A stretch of DNA of 64,000 nt from Paenibacillus_AB sp036577625 (GTDB taxonomy: Bacteria > Bacillota > Bacilli > Paenibacillales > NBRC-103111). The notes beneath the pieces were generated by a model. That model saw only the letters and a list, made by a program, of their open reading frames with translations, made no database searches and was not told the DNA's origin. The position numbers were made by a program, and so were the translations under genes. Below, piece after piece: positions 43,332 through 52,388 of the stretch. The stretch is taken from the NCBI RefSeq assembly GCF_036577625.1, contig NZ_JARBDC010000007.1, forward strand, positions 62,001 through 126,000, read 5' to 3'. How positions within the stretch are numbered: position 1 is the first letter of the stretch; each line of letters begins with the position of its first letter.

Positions 43332-43371
43332 GAGGATGAACTTATGCACTGACATAAGGGCATCCTCTTTT
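43332..43371 (+). terminator. Terminator between the two-component genes and the ABC genes
   Basis: GAGGATG/CATCCTC closing stem with an inner CTTATG/CATAAG stem, then TTTTATT. It separates the regulator transcript from the exporter genes. Confidence 0.8.
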
Positions 43372-43408
43372 ATTACAATAGGGGCATAACGAACGAGGAG
43401 TGATTCGG

Positions 43409-44347
43409 GTGAGCAACGTACTGGAAATTCGCGGCTTGACGAAAACATTCGGCGATTTCGTCGCCGTCGACAATATGTCTCTGAACGTGCGCGAGGGGGA
43501 ACTATTCGGCTTTCTCGGCGCGAACGGAGCGGGCAAAAGCACGACGATCAATATGATCGCGTCGCTGCTCCGCCCGACGAAGGGCGAAATCGCGCTGCTC
43601 GGCAAAAGCATCGCGAAGCACGGCAAATTCGCCAAAATGAACACCGGCATCGTGCCGCAGGATTTGGCCATTTACGAAGACATGACCGCCTACGAGAACG
43701 TGAGCTTTTTCGCCGGGTTGTACGGCCTGCGGGGGGCGCTGCTGAAGGAACGGACCGAGGAAGCGCTCGAATTCGTCGGTCTCGGCGACAAGCATAAAAG
43801 CTTTCCGAAACATTTCTCGGGCGGCATGAAGCGCCGGCTCAACATCGCCTGCGCGATCGCGCACCGGCCGAAGCTGATCATTATGGACGAACCGACGGTC
43901 GGAATCGACCCGCATTCGCGGAACTACATTTTGAACTCGGTCCGCAAGCTGAACGAGATGGGCTGCACGATTATTTATACGAGCCATTACATGGAGGAAG
44001 TCGAAGAAATTTGCACCCGCATCGCCATTGTCGACCACGGCAAAATTATCGCGGAAGGCACGAAGGAGCAGCTGAAGTCGATCATCACCGACTCGAAGGA
44101 AATATGGATCGGCGTCAAAACGGGCGAGTCGGTGCAGGTCGAGCCGATCAAGGCGATCCAGGGCGTCGACTCGGTCCGCCTGGAGGAGCATACGCTGAAA
44201 ATCGTGTCGAAGGCCGAGGTCAACAATTTGAACCGGATTATCCAGCAGCTGATCAAGGATCAAGCGGAGATCCGCTCGGTCGAGGAGCAGGCGCCGAATT
44301 TGGAAACGGTGTTCCTTACCTTGACCGGCCGGAACTTGCGGGACTGA
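43409..44347 (+). CDS. ABC-2 exporter ATPase
   Basis: 312 residues from the GTG at 43409 (GAGGAG eight bases upstream). Walker A GANGAGKSTT, Q-loop IVPQDLAIYEDM, signature HFSGGMKRRLNIACAIA, Walker B LIIMDEPTVGIDPHS and switch His YTSHYME are all intact. The ~90-residue C-terminal extension is usual for NatA/drug-type ATPases. It powers the two permeases that follow in the same operon (13 and 1 base gaps). Confidence 0.95.
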   Translation: MSNVLEIRGLTKTFGDFVAVDNMSLNVREGELFGFLGANGAGKSTTINMIASLLRPTKGEIALLGKSIAKHGKFAKMNTGIVPQDLAIYEDMTAYENVSFFAGLYGLRGALLKERTEEALEFVGLGDKHKSFPKHFSGGMKRRLNIACAIAHRPKLIIMDEPTVGIDPHSRNYILNSVRKLNEMGCTIIYTSHYMEEVEEICTRIAIVDHGKIIAEGTKEQLKSIITDSKEIWIGVKTGESVQVEPIKAIQGVDSVRLEEHTLKIVSKAEVNNLNRIIQQLIKDQAEIRSVEEQAPNLETVFLTLTGRNLRD

Positions 44348-44360
44348 GGGGGCGAAGGCG

Positions 44361-45485
44361 ATGAACATCTGGCATATTGCGGTCAAAGAAGTCCGCTCCC
44401 ACCTCCGCGACAGAAGGACGTTTCTGTTCATGCTCGCGCTGCCGATCGTGCTGATGCTCATTCTCGGCTCGGCGCTGTCGAACGCGTTCGAGTCCCGCGC
44501 GACGATCGGCGATTTGCGGCTGCTCGTGAAGAGCGAATGGTCGAATCCCCAGCTGTCGGCGGCGTGGAACGGCTTTGCGGAGGCGATCGGCAAGGAAGGC
44601 GTGAAGATCGGCAAGGCGGAGGCGGGCGCCGACGGCCGGGAGGAAGTCCGCTCGGGTCGATATACCGCCTATGCGGAAGTCGGCGATGCCGGCATCCGCT
44701 TTTACGGCAGCAGCAAACATGCGATCGAGAGCGGCATCGTGCAGGGCATGCTGACGGCGTTCGCCGACCGCTACTCGCTCGCGGCCGCCGCCTTCGGGAT
44801 CGATCCCGCGTCGGCGCAGGCGATCGTGCGCAGCGCCGGGCAAGGCGGCGATTTCGTCAAGGAAACGGCGCTGAATCCGGGCAAACAACCCGGCTCCATC
44901 GATTATTACGCCATCGCGATGACGACGATGATCGCGCTCTACTCCGTCATGTCGGCCAGCTCGCTGTTCCGCAGCGAACGGACCCGCAATACCGCGATCC
45001 GCCTGATGGCGGCTCCCGTCCGCAAAGGGGACATCTTCATCGGCAAAATCGTCGGCTGCACGTTCATCAACCTGCTCTGCGTCGTGGCCGTCGTCCTGTT
45101 CAGCAAATTCGCGTTCGGCGCCGATTGGGGCGATCATTACGGCCCGGTGTTTCTCGTCCTGCTCACCGAAGTGGTGCTCGCCGTCAGCCTCGGGCTCGGC
45201 GTAAGCTTCCTCGTCAAGGGCGACGGCGCCGGAGCGATCATGACGATTTTCACCCAGATCGCCTCCTTTATCGGCGGGGCGTATTTTCCGATCGGCGACA
45301 CGGAAGGATTTATGACCGTGCTGACCCAATTGTCGCCGCTGCGCTGGGCGAATACGGCTTTGACGCAAATCATCTACAACGACAATTTGGCGGCCGTTTG
45401 GCCGGCGGTCCTGCTCAATATCGGCGTCGCCGCGGTTTTTCTGACCGTCGCCGTCATCTCCATACGCAAACGGGAGGCGTTCTAA
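44361..45485 (+). CDS. ABC-2 type permease, first subunit
   Basis: 374 residues. One N-terminal helix (FLFMLALPIVLMLILGSALS), a ~150-residue outside domain, then about five helices clustered in the C half, including FLVLLTEVVLAVSLGLGVSF and a QLSPLRWANTALTQIIYN segment, the YhaP/DrrB-like ABC-2 layout. Paired with the next permease as a heterodimer. The substrate is unknown; drug or peptide export is usual for such sets under two-component control. Confidence 0.9.
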   Translation: MNIWHIAVKEVRSHLRDRRTFLFMLALPIVLMLILGSALSNAFESRATIGDLRLLVKSEWSNPQLSAAWNGFAEAIGKEGVKIGKAEAGADGREEVRSGRYTAYAEVGDAGIRFYGSSKHAIESGIVQGMLTAFADRYSLAAAAFGIDPASAQAIVRSAGQGGDFVKETALNPGKQPGSIDYYAIAMTTMIALYSVMSASSLFRSERTRNTAIRLMAAPVRKGDIFIGKIVGCTFINLLCVVAVVLFSKFAFGADWGDHYGPVFLVLLTEVVLAVSLGLGVSFLVKGDGAGAIMTIFTQIASFIGGAYFPIGDTEGFMTVLTQLSPLRWANTALTQIIYNDNLAAVWPAVLLNIGVAAVFLTVAVISIRKREAF

Positions 45486-45486
45486 T

Positions 45487-46635
45487 ATGAAAGAAATGAT
45501 ATGGCTGATCCGCAAAACGATCGCAGGCACGTTCCGCAGCAAAAGAAGCTGGTTCGTTTATATCGGCCTGCCGATCGTCGGCGTTCTCGTCTCCTTGTTC
45601 GTGAGCGGCGACGGCAGCGGTTCGCTCCGCGTCGGCATTTTGAACAACGACGGCGGTCAGGCGATCACGCAGGATGCGATCCGGTTTCTTGAAGGGCTCG
45701 GTCAAGTCAAAACGACGGCCGTCCCGGACGAACGAGCGATGAACGACGCGATCGCCGCGGGCAAGCTGGACAGCGGCATCGTCTTCGGCCCAGGGTTCGC
45801 GGCAAGCGTGCGGCAAGGCGCGCCGGAGCAGCTGACCGTCGTCTCCGTCAAAGGCGCGCAGGCGACCGCCTATGTCAAGGCGATGCTGAACAGCTATGTC
45901 GGCACCGTCGCCGCGATCGGCAAAAACGCGCAGGGCGACGACGCCCGGTTCGACTCCCTGTACGCCGCGTACGGCCGGCAAAGCTTCAAGGTAACGGCGG
46001 AGACGCTGCAGGATACGTCGAACACGACGGCGGTCACGTATCAAGCGATCGGGTTCCTGATCACGTTCATGATGTTTTCCGCGGTCAACATGTCGGAAAT
46101 GATTTTGAAGGAGAAAGAAAACCGCACGTTCCTCCGTCTGCTGTCGTCGCCCGTATCGGCGAAAATGTACGTGCTCTCGAACGTCGCCGTCAATATCGTC
46201 ATCATGCTCGTGCAAATCGTCGTGACGCTGGTCGTCATGAAGAACGTGTTCCGCATCGATTCGGGCATTTCGTACGGCCGGATGATTCCGGCGCTGCTGC
46301 TGTTCGCGCTGACGGCCATTGGCCTGTCGCTGATGATCGTCGCCTTCGCCAAAACGAGCAGAAGCGCGGGCGCCATGCAAACGCTGATCATTATACCGAC
46401 GTGCCTGCTCGCCGGCTGCTTCTTCCCGATGGACATCATGCCGGAAACGGTGCGCCGCATTTCGAAATTCATGCCGCAGCATTGGCTGCTCGATATGATC
46501 AACAAGCTTCAGCAAGGGTTTTCGCTCGGCAGCCTGTACCTGAACATGGCCATCCTCGTCGCCTTCGCCGCCGTGTTCGCGCTGATCGCGACGTTCCGGT
46601 TCGGCCGCAACAACGATATTCGGCAATTCGTGTAA
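45487..46635 (+). CDS. ABC-2 type permease, second subunit
   Basis: 382 residues with the same layout as its partner: helix near the N-terminus (WFVYIGLPIVGVLVSLFVSG), outside domain to ~residue 175, then five helices; KFMPQHWLLDMINKLQQGF parallels the LSPLRWANTALTQ segment of the first subunit. It begins one base after the stop of that gene, so both are translated together. Confidence 0.9.
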   Translation: MKEMIWLIRKTIAGTFRSKRSWFVYIGLPIVGVLVSLFVSGDGSGSLRVGILNNDGGQAITQDAIRFLEGLGQVKTTAVPDERAMNDAIAAGKLDSGIVFGPGFAASVRQGAPEQLTVVSVKGAQATAYVKAMLNSYVGTVAAIGKNAQGDDARFDSLYAAYGRQSFKVTAETLQDTSNTTAVTYQAIGFLITFMMFSAVNMSEMILKEKENRTFLRLLSSPVSAKMYVLSNVAVNIVIMLVQIVVTLVVMKNVFRIDSGISYGRMIPALLLFALTAIGLSLMIVAFAKTSRSAGAMQTLIIIPTCLLAGCFFPMDIMPETVRRISKFMPQHWLLDMINKLQQGFSLGSLYLNMAILVAFAAVFALIATFRFGRNNDIRQFV

Positions 46636-46756
46636 GGTTCCGAGGAAAAAATCGCCGGATCCGAAATCTTTTTCGCCGCTCGCTCGTTATACTGTCTGAA
46701 GACCGCAGGCGCGCGAAGGCGCGTCTGCAGCTGCATATGCGGGGAGGCATCGGCCG

Positions 46757-47635
46757 GTGCACATTCAAATCAGCCAATTGGCCAAATCATACGGGGCGTT
46801 TCGTGCGCTCGAGGACATATCGCTTACGATCCGGCAGGGCATGTACGGCTTGCTCGGCCCGAACGGCGCGGGGAAAACGACGCTCATGCGCATCTTGTCG
46901 ACCGCGCTCCCGGCTACGGCGGGGACGGTCACGATCGGCGACTGCAGGCTCGGCCGGGACGACCCGGCGATTCGCGCGATGCTCGGCTATTTGCCGCAGG
47001 AGTTCGGCATATACAAACAGCTGACCGGTTACGAATATTTGGATTACGCGGCGACGATGAAAGGGATGACGCATTCGCGCAGACGGAAGGAAGCCGTCGA
47101 AACCGTGCTGGAGCTCGTGAACATGACCGACAAGGCGAAGGAGCGGACGGGCCGCTATTCCGGCGGCATGAAGCAGCGGATCGGGATCGCCGCGGCGCTG
47201 CTCGGATCGCCCAAGCTCGTCATCGTCGACGAGCCGACGGCCGGGCTCGACCCGGAGGAGCGGCTGCGTCTGCGGAGCCTGCTGAGCGGCTTGAGCGCCG
47301 ACCGGATCGTCATCTTGTCCACGCACGTCGTCGCCGACATCGCCGACGCCTGCAGCGAGCTTGCCGTCCTGAAACGGGGCCGCCTCGCTTACGAAGGGTC
47401 CCGGGAGAGGCTGCTCGACCGGGTGCGGGGCCGGGTATGGACGGGCTGCGTGGCGGAGTCGCGGTTCGAGGCGCTCAAGCGGGAATTGAAGCTTATTTCC
47501 GCCCGGAAAGCGGCTTACGGACACGAAATTCGCGTATTGTCCGACGACGAGCCGTTCGAGGGGGCGATCCCCGCCCGCATCGGACTCGACGACGCCTATA
47601 TCGATGCGCTGCAAGCGGAGGTGTCGGGCGGATGA
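46757..47635 (+). CDS. ABC transporter ATPase of the second cluster
   Basis: 292 residues, GTG start nine bases after GGGGAGG. Walker A GPNGAGKTTL, Q-loop YLPQEFGIYKQL, signature YSGGMKQRIGIAAALL, Walker B LVIVDEPTAGLDPEE, switch His STHVV. Overlaps the permease-like gene by four bases (ATGA). Works with the membrane part of the next gene. C-terminal ~60 residues are a small extra domain. Confidence 0.94.
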   Translation: MHIQISQLAKSYGAFRALEDISLTIRQGMYGLLGPNGAGKTTLMRILSTALPATAGTVTIGDCRLGRDDPAIRAMLGYLPQEFGIYKQLTGYEYLDYAATMKGMTHSRRRKEAVETVLELVNMTDKAKERTGRYSGGMKQRIGIAAALLGSPKLVIVDEPTAGLDPEERLRLRSLLSGLSADRIVILSTHVVADIADACSELAVLKRGRLAYEGSRERLLDRVRGRVWTGCVAESRFEALKRELKLISARKAAYGHEIRVLSDDEPFEGAIPARIGLDDAYIDALQAEVSGG

Positions 47636-49890
47636 ACGCGTTTTGGACATACGTCAAGGTCGAATGGAAGCTGATGCGCCGAAGCGTATCGCCGCTTTTT
47701 TTGCTTGTCGCGGTGCTCGTCTCGGTGTTGATAGCGTCGATCGACAATTCCTACTCGGGCGATATCGGGCGATATGCGTCGGAGAGCGCGTACCGATTCA
47801 TGTGGTGCACGATCGTATTGGCCCAGTTTTGGGCCGTTATGGCGGCCAGGCGGGACGCGGCGTCCAAAGCCGACCGGCTGCTGGAGGCGCTGCCTTACCG
47901 TTCGGGTCAGCTCCATGCGGCCAGAATGGCCGCCTTGATCGTTCCGTTCGGCGCGATTTCGCTTTTGCCGGCCGTCGGTTACTTCTGCGTCTCGCGAACG
48001 GCGGGAATGTCGTTATCCTCGACGGCGCCCGGCATCGCCATGCTCGCCTGCATGCCGATTCCGACGGCGTTGACGATCGTGATCGGCTACCGGATCGGCA
48101 GCCGGACTCGCCGGCGTCTCGCATATTTATACAGCTTCGGCGTCGTTTTGCTGCTTCTGCTGTTCGCCAAAGCATTTTTTCAAGGGATGGTGCCGTTCTC
48201 GTGGATCCATCTGCTCGATTACGGACTTCTCGATTTCTCCGGCGCCGGGTATTTCTCGGAGCTTTGGGGATTGACGGGGGACGCGACCTATTGGATGCAC
48301 CGTCTCGTTTACGCGGCGCTGATCGCCGCTTTGCTCGGCGCGTTCGCGTATCGCGAGCAGGTTCGGCGCAAAGAGCGGAGACGGAAGCGGGTCTATTATC
48401 CGCTTTTTGCCGCCGCGGCCGCGACGATGGCGATCGGCATCGCCGTCAACGACTCCGTCTGGCATGAGCGAGCCGCATCTTACGAGCGCGTCTCGTCCTC
48501 CGATCGGGGTCTCGTCAACCGAACGTCCGATCCGCGGTACGACGCGCTCAAGCCGCTCCGGTACGATTTGAAGCTCCGCATCCTGGAGGAGCATCGGATG
48601 GAGGTGAGCGGTACGCTGCGGCTGAGCCACGAGGGCCCGGATGCGTTGGCGCGATTCCCGCTTTCGCTGCGGCACCGGTTTCGGATCGACGAACTGACGG
48701 TAAACGGCTCGGCGGCATCCTTCGAATGGGAAACCGGACGCGACGTCGTCTGGGTCGTGCCGGCGCAGCCCGTACGGCCCGGAACGAACGCCGACGTCGC
48801 GATCGGTTATGCCGGCGCGGTCGACGATTGGTATTGGCGCGGTTCCGAAGGGGGCGAAGGATTGAACGATTTGCTCGGCGTCCGTTGGGAGCGGGGGGCG
48901 TTTATCGACGCCGACCGGCTGTTTCTGCCCGGCAGCTACGGATGGTATCCGTATCCGGGCATCGGCCGGCTGGCCGAACCGGAGCCCAGCCGCGTCACGG
49001 AGGAAGCGCAGGAAGCGGCCCGCGATCGTTTGCCGCTCCGGCAGCCCGCGGAATTCCGCGTGGAAACGGAGACGACCGGGCGCATGAATCTGTTTGCGAA
49101 CGGGAAGCGAACGGAATTGCCGAGCGCGGACGGCAAACGGCGGACCGTCTTCGAGGCTTCGGGCGCGCGCGCATTCAGCCTGATCGGCGGGGACGTGAGC
49201 GAATGGACCGTATCGAACGGCCGGAAGGAGCTCTCCGTCCTGCTGTCGAATCAAGTCCCGCCGGCCAGGGCGAAGCGGCTTGCCGACAAATTGCTCGAGC
49301 ATTATACCGCGATATCCGAAATGGCCGGGCTCATGAATCCGGAAGCTTACTATCCCGACTCCATCCGGCTCGTCCGGACCGATCATCCGGACGTTTCGCT
49401 AAGCGAGCTGCTCGATGTCCGGCTTTCGCGCGATTTGCCGATTCCGGTGCGGGGGGCGGAGCCGATCGATAAAAACGGTTACGTTAATTTGCCGCATTCG
49501 GTTCGTCCGTCCTCGATGATCCGCGACCAGCTGTCGCATTTCGATCAATTTTTGCTTGCGGAGACGGTTTTGCCGCTCGGCACCGCGTCCGATGCGCAGC
49601 TTCGATTATTTCGCTACATGAAGGACGCCGTCACGCAATCGATCGAACACGGCGGCGGCCCGCAGGACGGACCGCTGTTTCGTCCGGAAAGCTATAGGCT
49701 GAACGGCGAACCGCACCCGGTCTATATGGCGATGAACGGCGTGTACGAACGGGCGGGCAAACCGGATTTTCCGAAGGCGATCGTTGCGATGTACGATTTC
49801 GCGCGTCATTATAAAGGAGACGATTCCCGGACGGATGCGGATTTCGCCGCATATTTGAACGGGTCGGCCGGCGAACGGCCGTCGCGGTAA
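47632..49890 (+). CDS. ABC-2 type permease fused to an M1-peptidase-like ectodomain
   Basis: 752 residues from the ATG that overlaps the ATPase stop. About six membrane helices lie within residues ~15-270 (ABC-2 family layout). From ~300 on follows an outside region similar in layout to the N-terminal beta domain of M1 aminopeptidases (YDLKLRILEEHRMEVSGTLR, FPLSLRHRFRIDELTVNG), and then a part aligned with the catalytic domain. No HExxH zinc motif is present where it is expected (SSMIRDQLSHFDQFLLAETV), so peptidase activity is unlikely. Fusions of ABC-2 permeases with M1 domains are known; the loss of the metal site here suggests a binding role. Confidence 0.8.
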   Translation: MNAFWTYVKVEWKLMRRSVSPLFLLVAVLVSVLIASIDNSYSGDIGRYASESAYRFMWCTIVLAQFWAVMAARRDAASKADRLLEALPYRSGQLHAARMAALIVPFGAISLLPAVGYFCVSRTAGMSLSSTAPGIAMLACMPIPTALTIVIGYRIGSRTRRRLAYLYSFGVVLLLLLFAKAFFQGMVPFSWIHLLDYGLLDFSGAGYFSELWGLTGDATYWMHRLVYAALIAALLGAFAYREQVRRKERRRKRVYYPLFAAAAATMAIGIAVNDSVWHERAASYERVSSSDRGLVNRTSDPRYDALKPLRYDLKLRILEEHRMEVSGTLRLSHEGPDALARFPLSLRHRFRIDELTVNGSAASFEWETGRDVVWVVPAQPVRPGTNADVAIGYAGAVDDWYWRGSEGGEGLNDLLGVRWERGAFIDADRLFLPGSYGWYPYPGIGRLAEPEPSRVTEEAQEAARDRLPLRQPAEFRVETETTGRMNLFANGKRTELPSADGKRRTVFEASGARAFSLIGGDVSEWTVSNGRKELSVLLSNQVPPARAKRLADKLLEHYTAISEMAGLMNPEAYYPDSIRLVRTDHPDVSLSELLDVRLSRDLPIPVRGAEPIDKNGYVNLPHSVRPSSMIRDQLSHFDQFLLAETVLPLGTASDAQLRLFRYMKDAVTQSIEHGGGPQDGPLFRPESYRLNGEPHPVYMAMNGVYERAGKPDFPKAIVAMYDFARHYKGDDSRTDADFAAYLNGSAGERPSR

Positions 49891-49944
49891 CGGCCCGGCC
49901 GGGCGGAATACTTAACGGCGCGAAGGAAAGAAGGAGGGATGCCG

Positions 49945-50520
49945 GTGATTTCCGACGAGGAACTGCTGAAACAGATCGCGGACGGCAGCGGGGCCGGCAT
50001 GGAGGCGCTCGTGTACCGGTATCATAAGCCGATTTACGACTATTTGCAGCGCATGCTGGGCGACGCCAGGCTCGCGGAGGATTTGTCCCAGGAATGCTTC
50101 GTCCGGCTGTTCCGGACCGCTCGCTCGGGACGGCTGCCGAGCCGGTTTCGCCCGTGGATCTACCGTATCGCGACCAATCTTTGCAAGGATGTTTGGAAAT
50201 CGTCGGCATACCGCAAAGAAGCGCTGTGGGAAGCGGAGAAGCTGTCTCTCCGGGAGGACGGGGAAACCGTATCGTCCTTGCTGGAGCGGCAGTGGGAACG
50301 GGAAGCGGTCGTGCGCGCGCTCGGCGGCCTGGAGGAGGACGAGAGGGAAATCGTCGTCCTGCGGTTTTATCACGAGCTGAAGCTGGACGAAATCGCCGAA
50401 ACGCTGGAACAGCCGCTCGGCTCGGTTAAAACGAAGCTGTACAAAACGTTTAAAAAGTTGGCCCATATGCTGGAGAAAGAGGAGGCGGATCCTTATGGAG
50501 CGGCGAAACGCCGGCGATGA
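49945..50520 (+). CDS. ECF-type RNA polymerase sigma factor
   Basis: About 191 residues from the GTG at 49945 (GGAGGG six bases upstream; an ATG at 49939 touches the SD). Region 2: GMEALVYRYHKPIYDYLQRM, AEDLSQECFVRLF and FRPWIYRIATNLCKD. Region 4: LGGLEEDEREIVVLRFYHEL and LDEIAETLEQPLGSVKTKLYKTFKKL. It lies inside an ABC exporter cluster and overlaps the next gene by 26 bases. The overlapping membrane protein gene could encode the controlling factor. Confidence 0.93.
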   Translation: MISDEELLKQIADGSGAGMEALVYRYHKPIYDYLQRMLGDARLAEDLSQECFVRLFRTARSGRLPSRFRPWIYRIATNLCKDVWKSSAYRKEALWEAEKLSLREDGETVSSLLERQWEREAVVRALGGLEEDEREIVVLRFYHELKLDEIAETLEQPLGSVKTKLYKTFKKLAHMLEKEEADPYGAAKRRR

Positions 50521-51400
50521 ACGGCTGGAGCGGCTGTGGAACGAGCTGAACGATCCGGAGCTGCGCGAGCGGGCGGATGCGGAATGCGCGGGCGGATTCG
50601 GCCGTGCGGCGTTCGAGGAAACGGCCCGCGCAATGGAACGATACCAGGTGGCCGGACCGACCGACGAACAGACGCAGGCGCTGCTGACCCGTTTGGCTCC
50701 GCTGCTGGTCGAACCGGAGCGGGTACGGTTCGCGGACCGGCTGCTTGTCGCCGAGTCGGGGCAAGGGTCGTTATGGCTGAAGCTGATCCGTTCCATTACG
50801 TCCCAAGTGCGGCTGTTTTCCAAGTCGTTCTGGATCGTGTCCGCCGTCATCATGATTGCCGGCGCGCTCATGATGCCGCTTGCCGGCGGCGAAGGGGTAA
50901 ACAGCTTTTTTATCGTATCGTCGTTCGTATCGGGGGTCAGCGTCTTTTACGCGCTGCGATCGTACGGCACGCCCATGGCCAAGCTGGAATCGACGTTTCC
51001 GGTTTCGCCGGTCGAGGTGATGACGGGGCGGCTCGGCATCATCGTGTTCTACGACATTTTGCTTGCGCTTGCGGCCAGCATCGTTCTGTCGATCGGCGGA
51101 CTGACCGGCCCGCTGTTTGCGTTCATCGTCAGCTGGCTCGTCCCGTTATGCTTGTGCACGCTGCTGGCGTTCGTCGCCGCCGTTCGCTTCGGTCCGTGGC
51201 TCGGCGGCGGACTGTCCACGGCCGTGTGGGTTTTTCAGCTGACGCTGCGGGATTCGCTCGGGCCGTTTTACTTGTTCGGCGGGCCCGGCTATCCGTTTTG
51301 GGGAACGAGCCGCCTCCTCGGGATTGCCTTGACGGTCGTCTTGTCGATACTCGCTTACCGCTTGGTGCGGCGCGGCAGAGGGGGGCGCGAGGCGATATGA
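50495..51400 (+). CDS. Membrane protein with cytosolic N-terminus, anti-sigma or permease candidate
   Basis: 301 residues. The first ~100 residues are soluble, acidic and helical (RLERLWNELNDPELRERADA), then six membrane helices follow (FWIVSAVIMIAGALMMPLAG up to LLGIALTVVLSILAYRLV). No zinc-type anti-sigma motif is seen. The gene overlaps the sigma gene on one side and the ATPase gene on the other (four bases), so one protein may combine the permease of this ABC pair with control of the sigma factor. That is inference from order and topology. Confidence 0.75.
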   Translation: MERRNAGDERLERLWNELNDPELRERADAECAGGFGRAAFEETARAMERYQVAGPTDEQTQALLTRLAPLLVEPERVRFADRLLVAESGQGSLWLKLIRSITSQVRLFSKSFWIVSAVIMIAGALMMPLAGGEGVNSFFIVSSFVSGVSVFYALRSYGTPMAKLESTFPVSPVEVMTGRLGIIVFYDILLALAASIVLSIGGLTGPLFAFIVSWLVPLCLCTLLAFVAAVRFGPWLGGGLSTAVWVFQLTLRDSLGPFYLFGGPGYPFWGTSRLLGIALTVVLSILAYRLVRRGRGGREAI

Positions 51401-52182
51401 CCCGGTTCGAGCTGCATGGCGCGGCGTTCCGCCGCTCGCTTTCCGCTCCGTGGACGTTCGAGGGCGTCGAGCTTTCGCTGCCGCCCGGCGTTTACGGCTT
51501 GTTCGGTCCGAACGGCAGCGGCAAATCGACGCTGCTGGAGTGCATGGCCGGCATCCAATCGCTCGGCAAAGGGACGGCCCGGTTCGTGCTCGAGGGGCGG
51601 ACGCTCGCGGACAAAAGGTTCCGGGAACGGCTCGGCTACGTCCCCCAGCAGTTCGCGTTCTACGAAGAGATGAACGCCGAACGTTTCTTGACGTACGCGG
51701 CCGGCATGAAGCTGATTCCCGCCCATCTCGTTCCGGACCGGGTAACGGAGATGCTGGAGCAGTTCAGTCTCGCCGACTATCGCAAGTTTCGCATCGGCGC
51801 GCTGTCGACCGGGCAGCGGAGAAGGCTGGCGATCGCGCAGGCGATGCTGAACGACCCGCATCTGCTTCTTCTGGACGAACCGCTGGAAGGGCTCGATCTG
51901 GAAGAGCGGACGAACGTGATGGAGCGGCTGCACGAGCTGGCGAGCTACAGCGTGATCGTGATCGCGAGCCATATTTTGACGGAAATCGAGCATTGGATCG
52001 AGCGGGTGATGTTTCTCGCGGACGGACGCGTCGAAGGGCCGAAAACGCCGCAGCAGTGGAAAACGTCGCTGCTGCACGAATCGGTCCGAGGCGGGGCGGC
52101 CTTTCCCCCGGAGCGGGAGCCGACGCTGGAGGACGTCTATATGTCGTATATCGGACGGCGCGGCGATCGGCATGGAACGTAA
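51397..52182 (+). CDS. ABC transporter ATPase following the sigma factor pair
   Basis: 261 residues. Walker A GPNGSGKSTLL, Q-loop YVPQQFAFYEEMN, signature LSTGQRRRLAIAQAML, Walker B LLLLDEPLEGLDLEER, switch His IASHILTEIEHW. Start codon overlaps the membrane protein stop. The signature is LSTGQ rather than LSGGQ, a common tolerated variant. Last gene of the cluster that starts at 46757. Confidence 0.93.
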   Translation: MTRFELHGAAFRRSLSAPWTFEGVELSLPPGVYGLFGPNGSGKSTLLECMAGIQSLGKGTARFVLEGRTLADKRFRERLGYVPQQFAFYEEMNAERFLTYAAGMKLIPAHLVPDRVTEMLEQFSLADYRKFRIGALSTGQRRRLAIAQAMLNDPHLLLLDEPLEGLDLEERTNVMERLHELASYSVIVIASHILTEIEHWIERVMFLADGRVEGPKTPQQWKTSLLHESVRGGAAFPPEREPTLEDVYMSYIGRRGDRHGT

Positions 52183-52388
52183 ACTCTCCGAAAGCAACGT
52201 CTCCAGAGACGTTTAACGGCGATCGGCGGCGGCTTCGTTCGGAAGCTTTTCTTTTAAAAAAAGCGTACCTGCGTCCGTCGGGCCAAACTGTGGTATCGTA
52301 TAATCGCTTCCATTTCCCGCTTGAATCCGGCCTTTTCGGTCAACCCTAGTAACAAGCGGAAAAAGAAACCGGAAGGAGAGAAAATCGC

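Noticed and set aside
44316..46626. Long antisense frames opposite the ABC permeases and sigma cluster
   Set aside because: Arg/His-rich, no SD, explained by codon bias of the real plus-strand genes.
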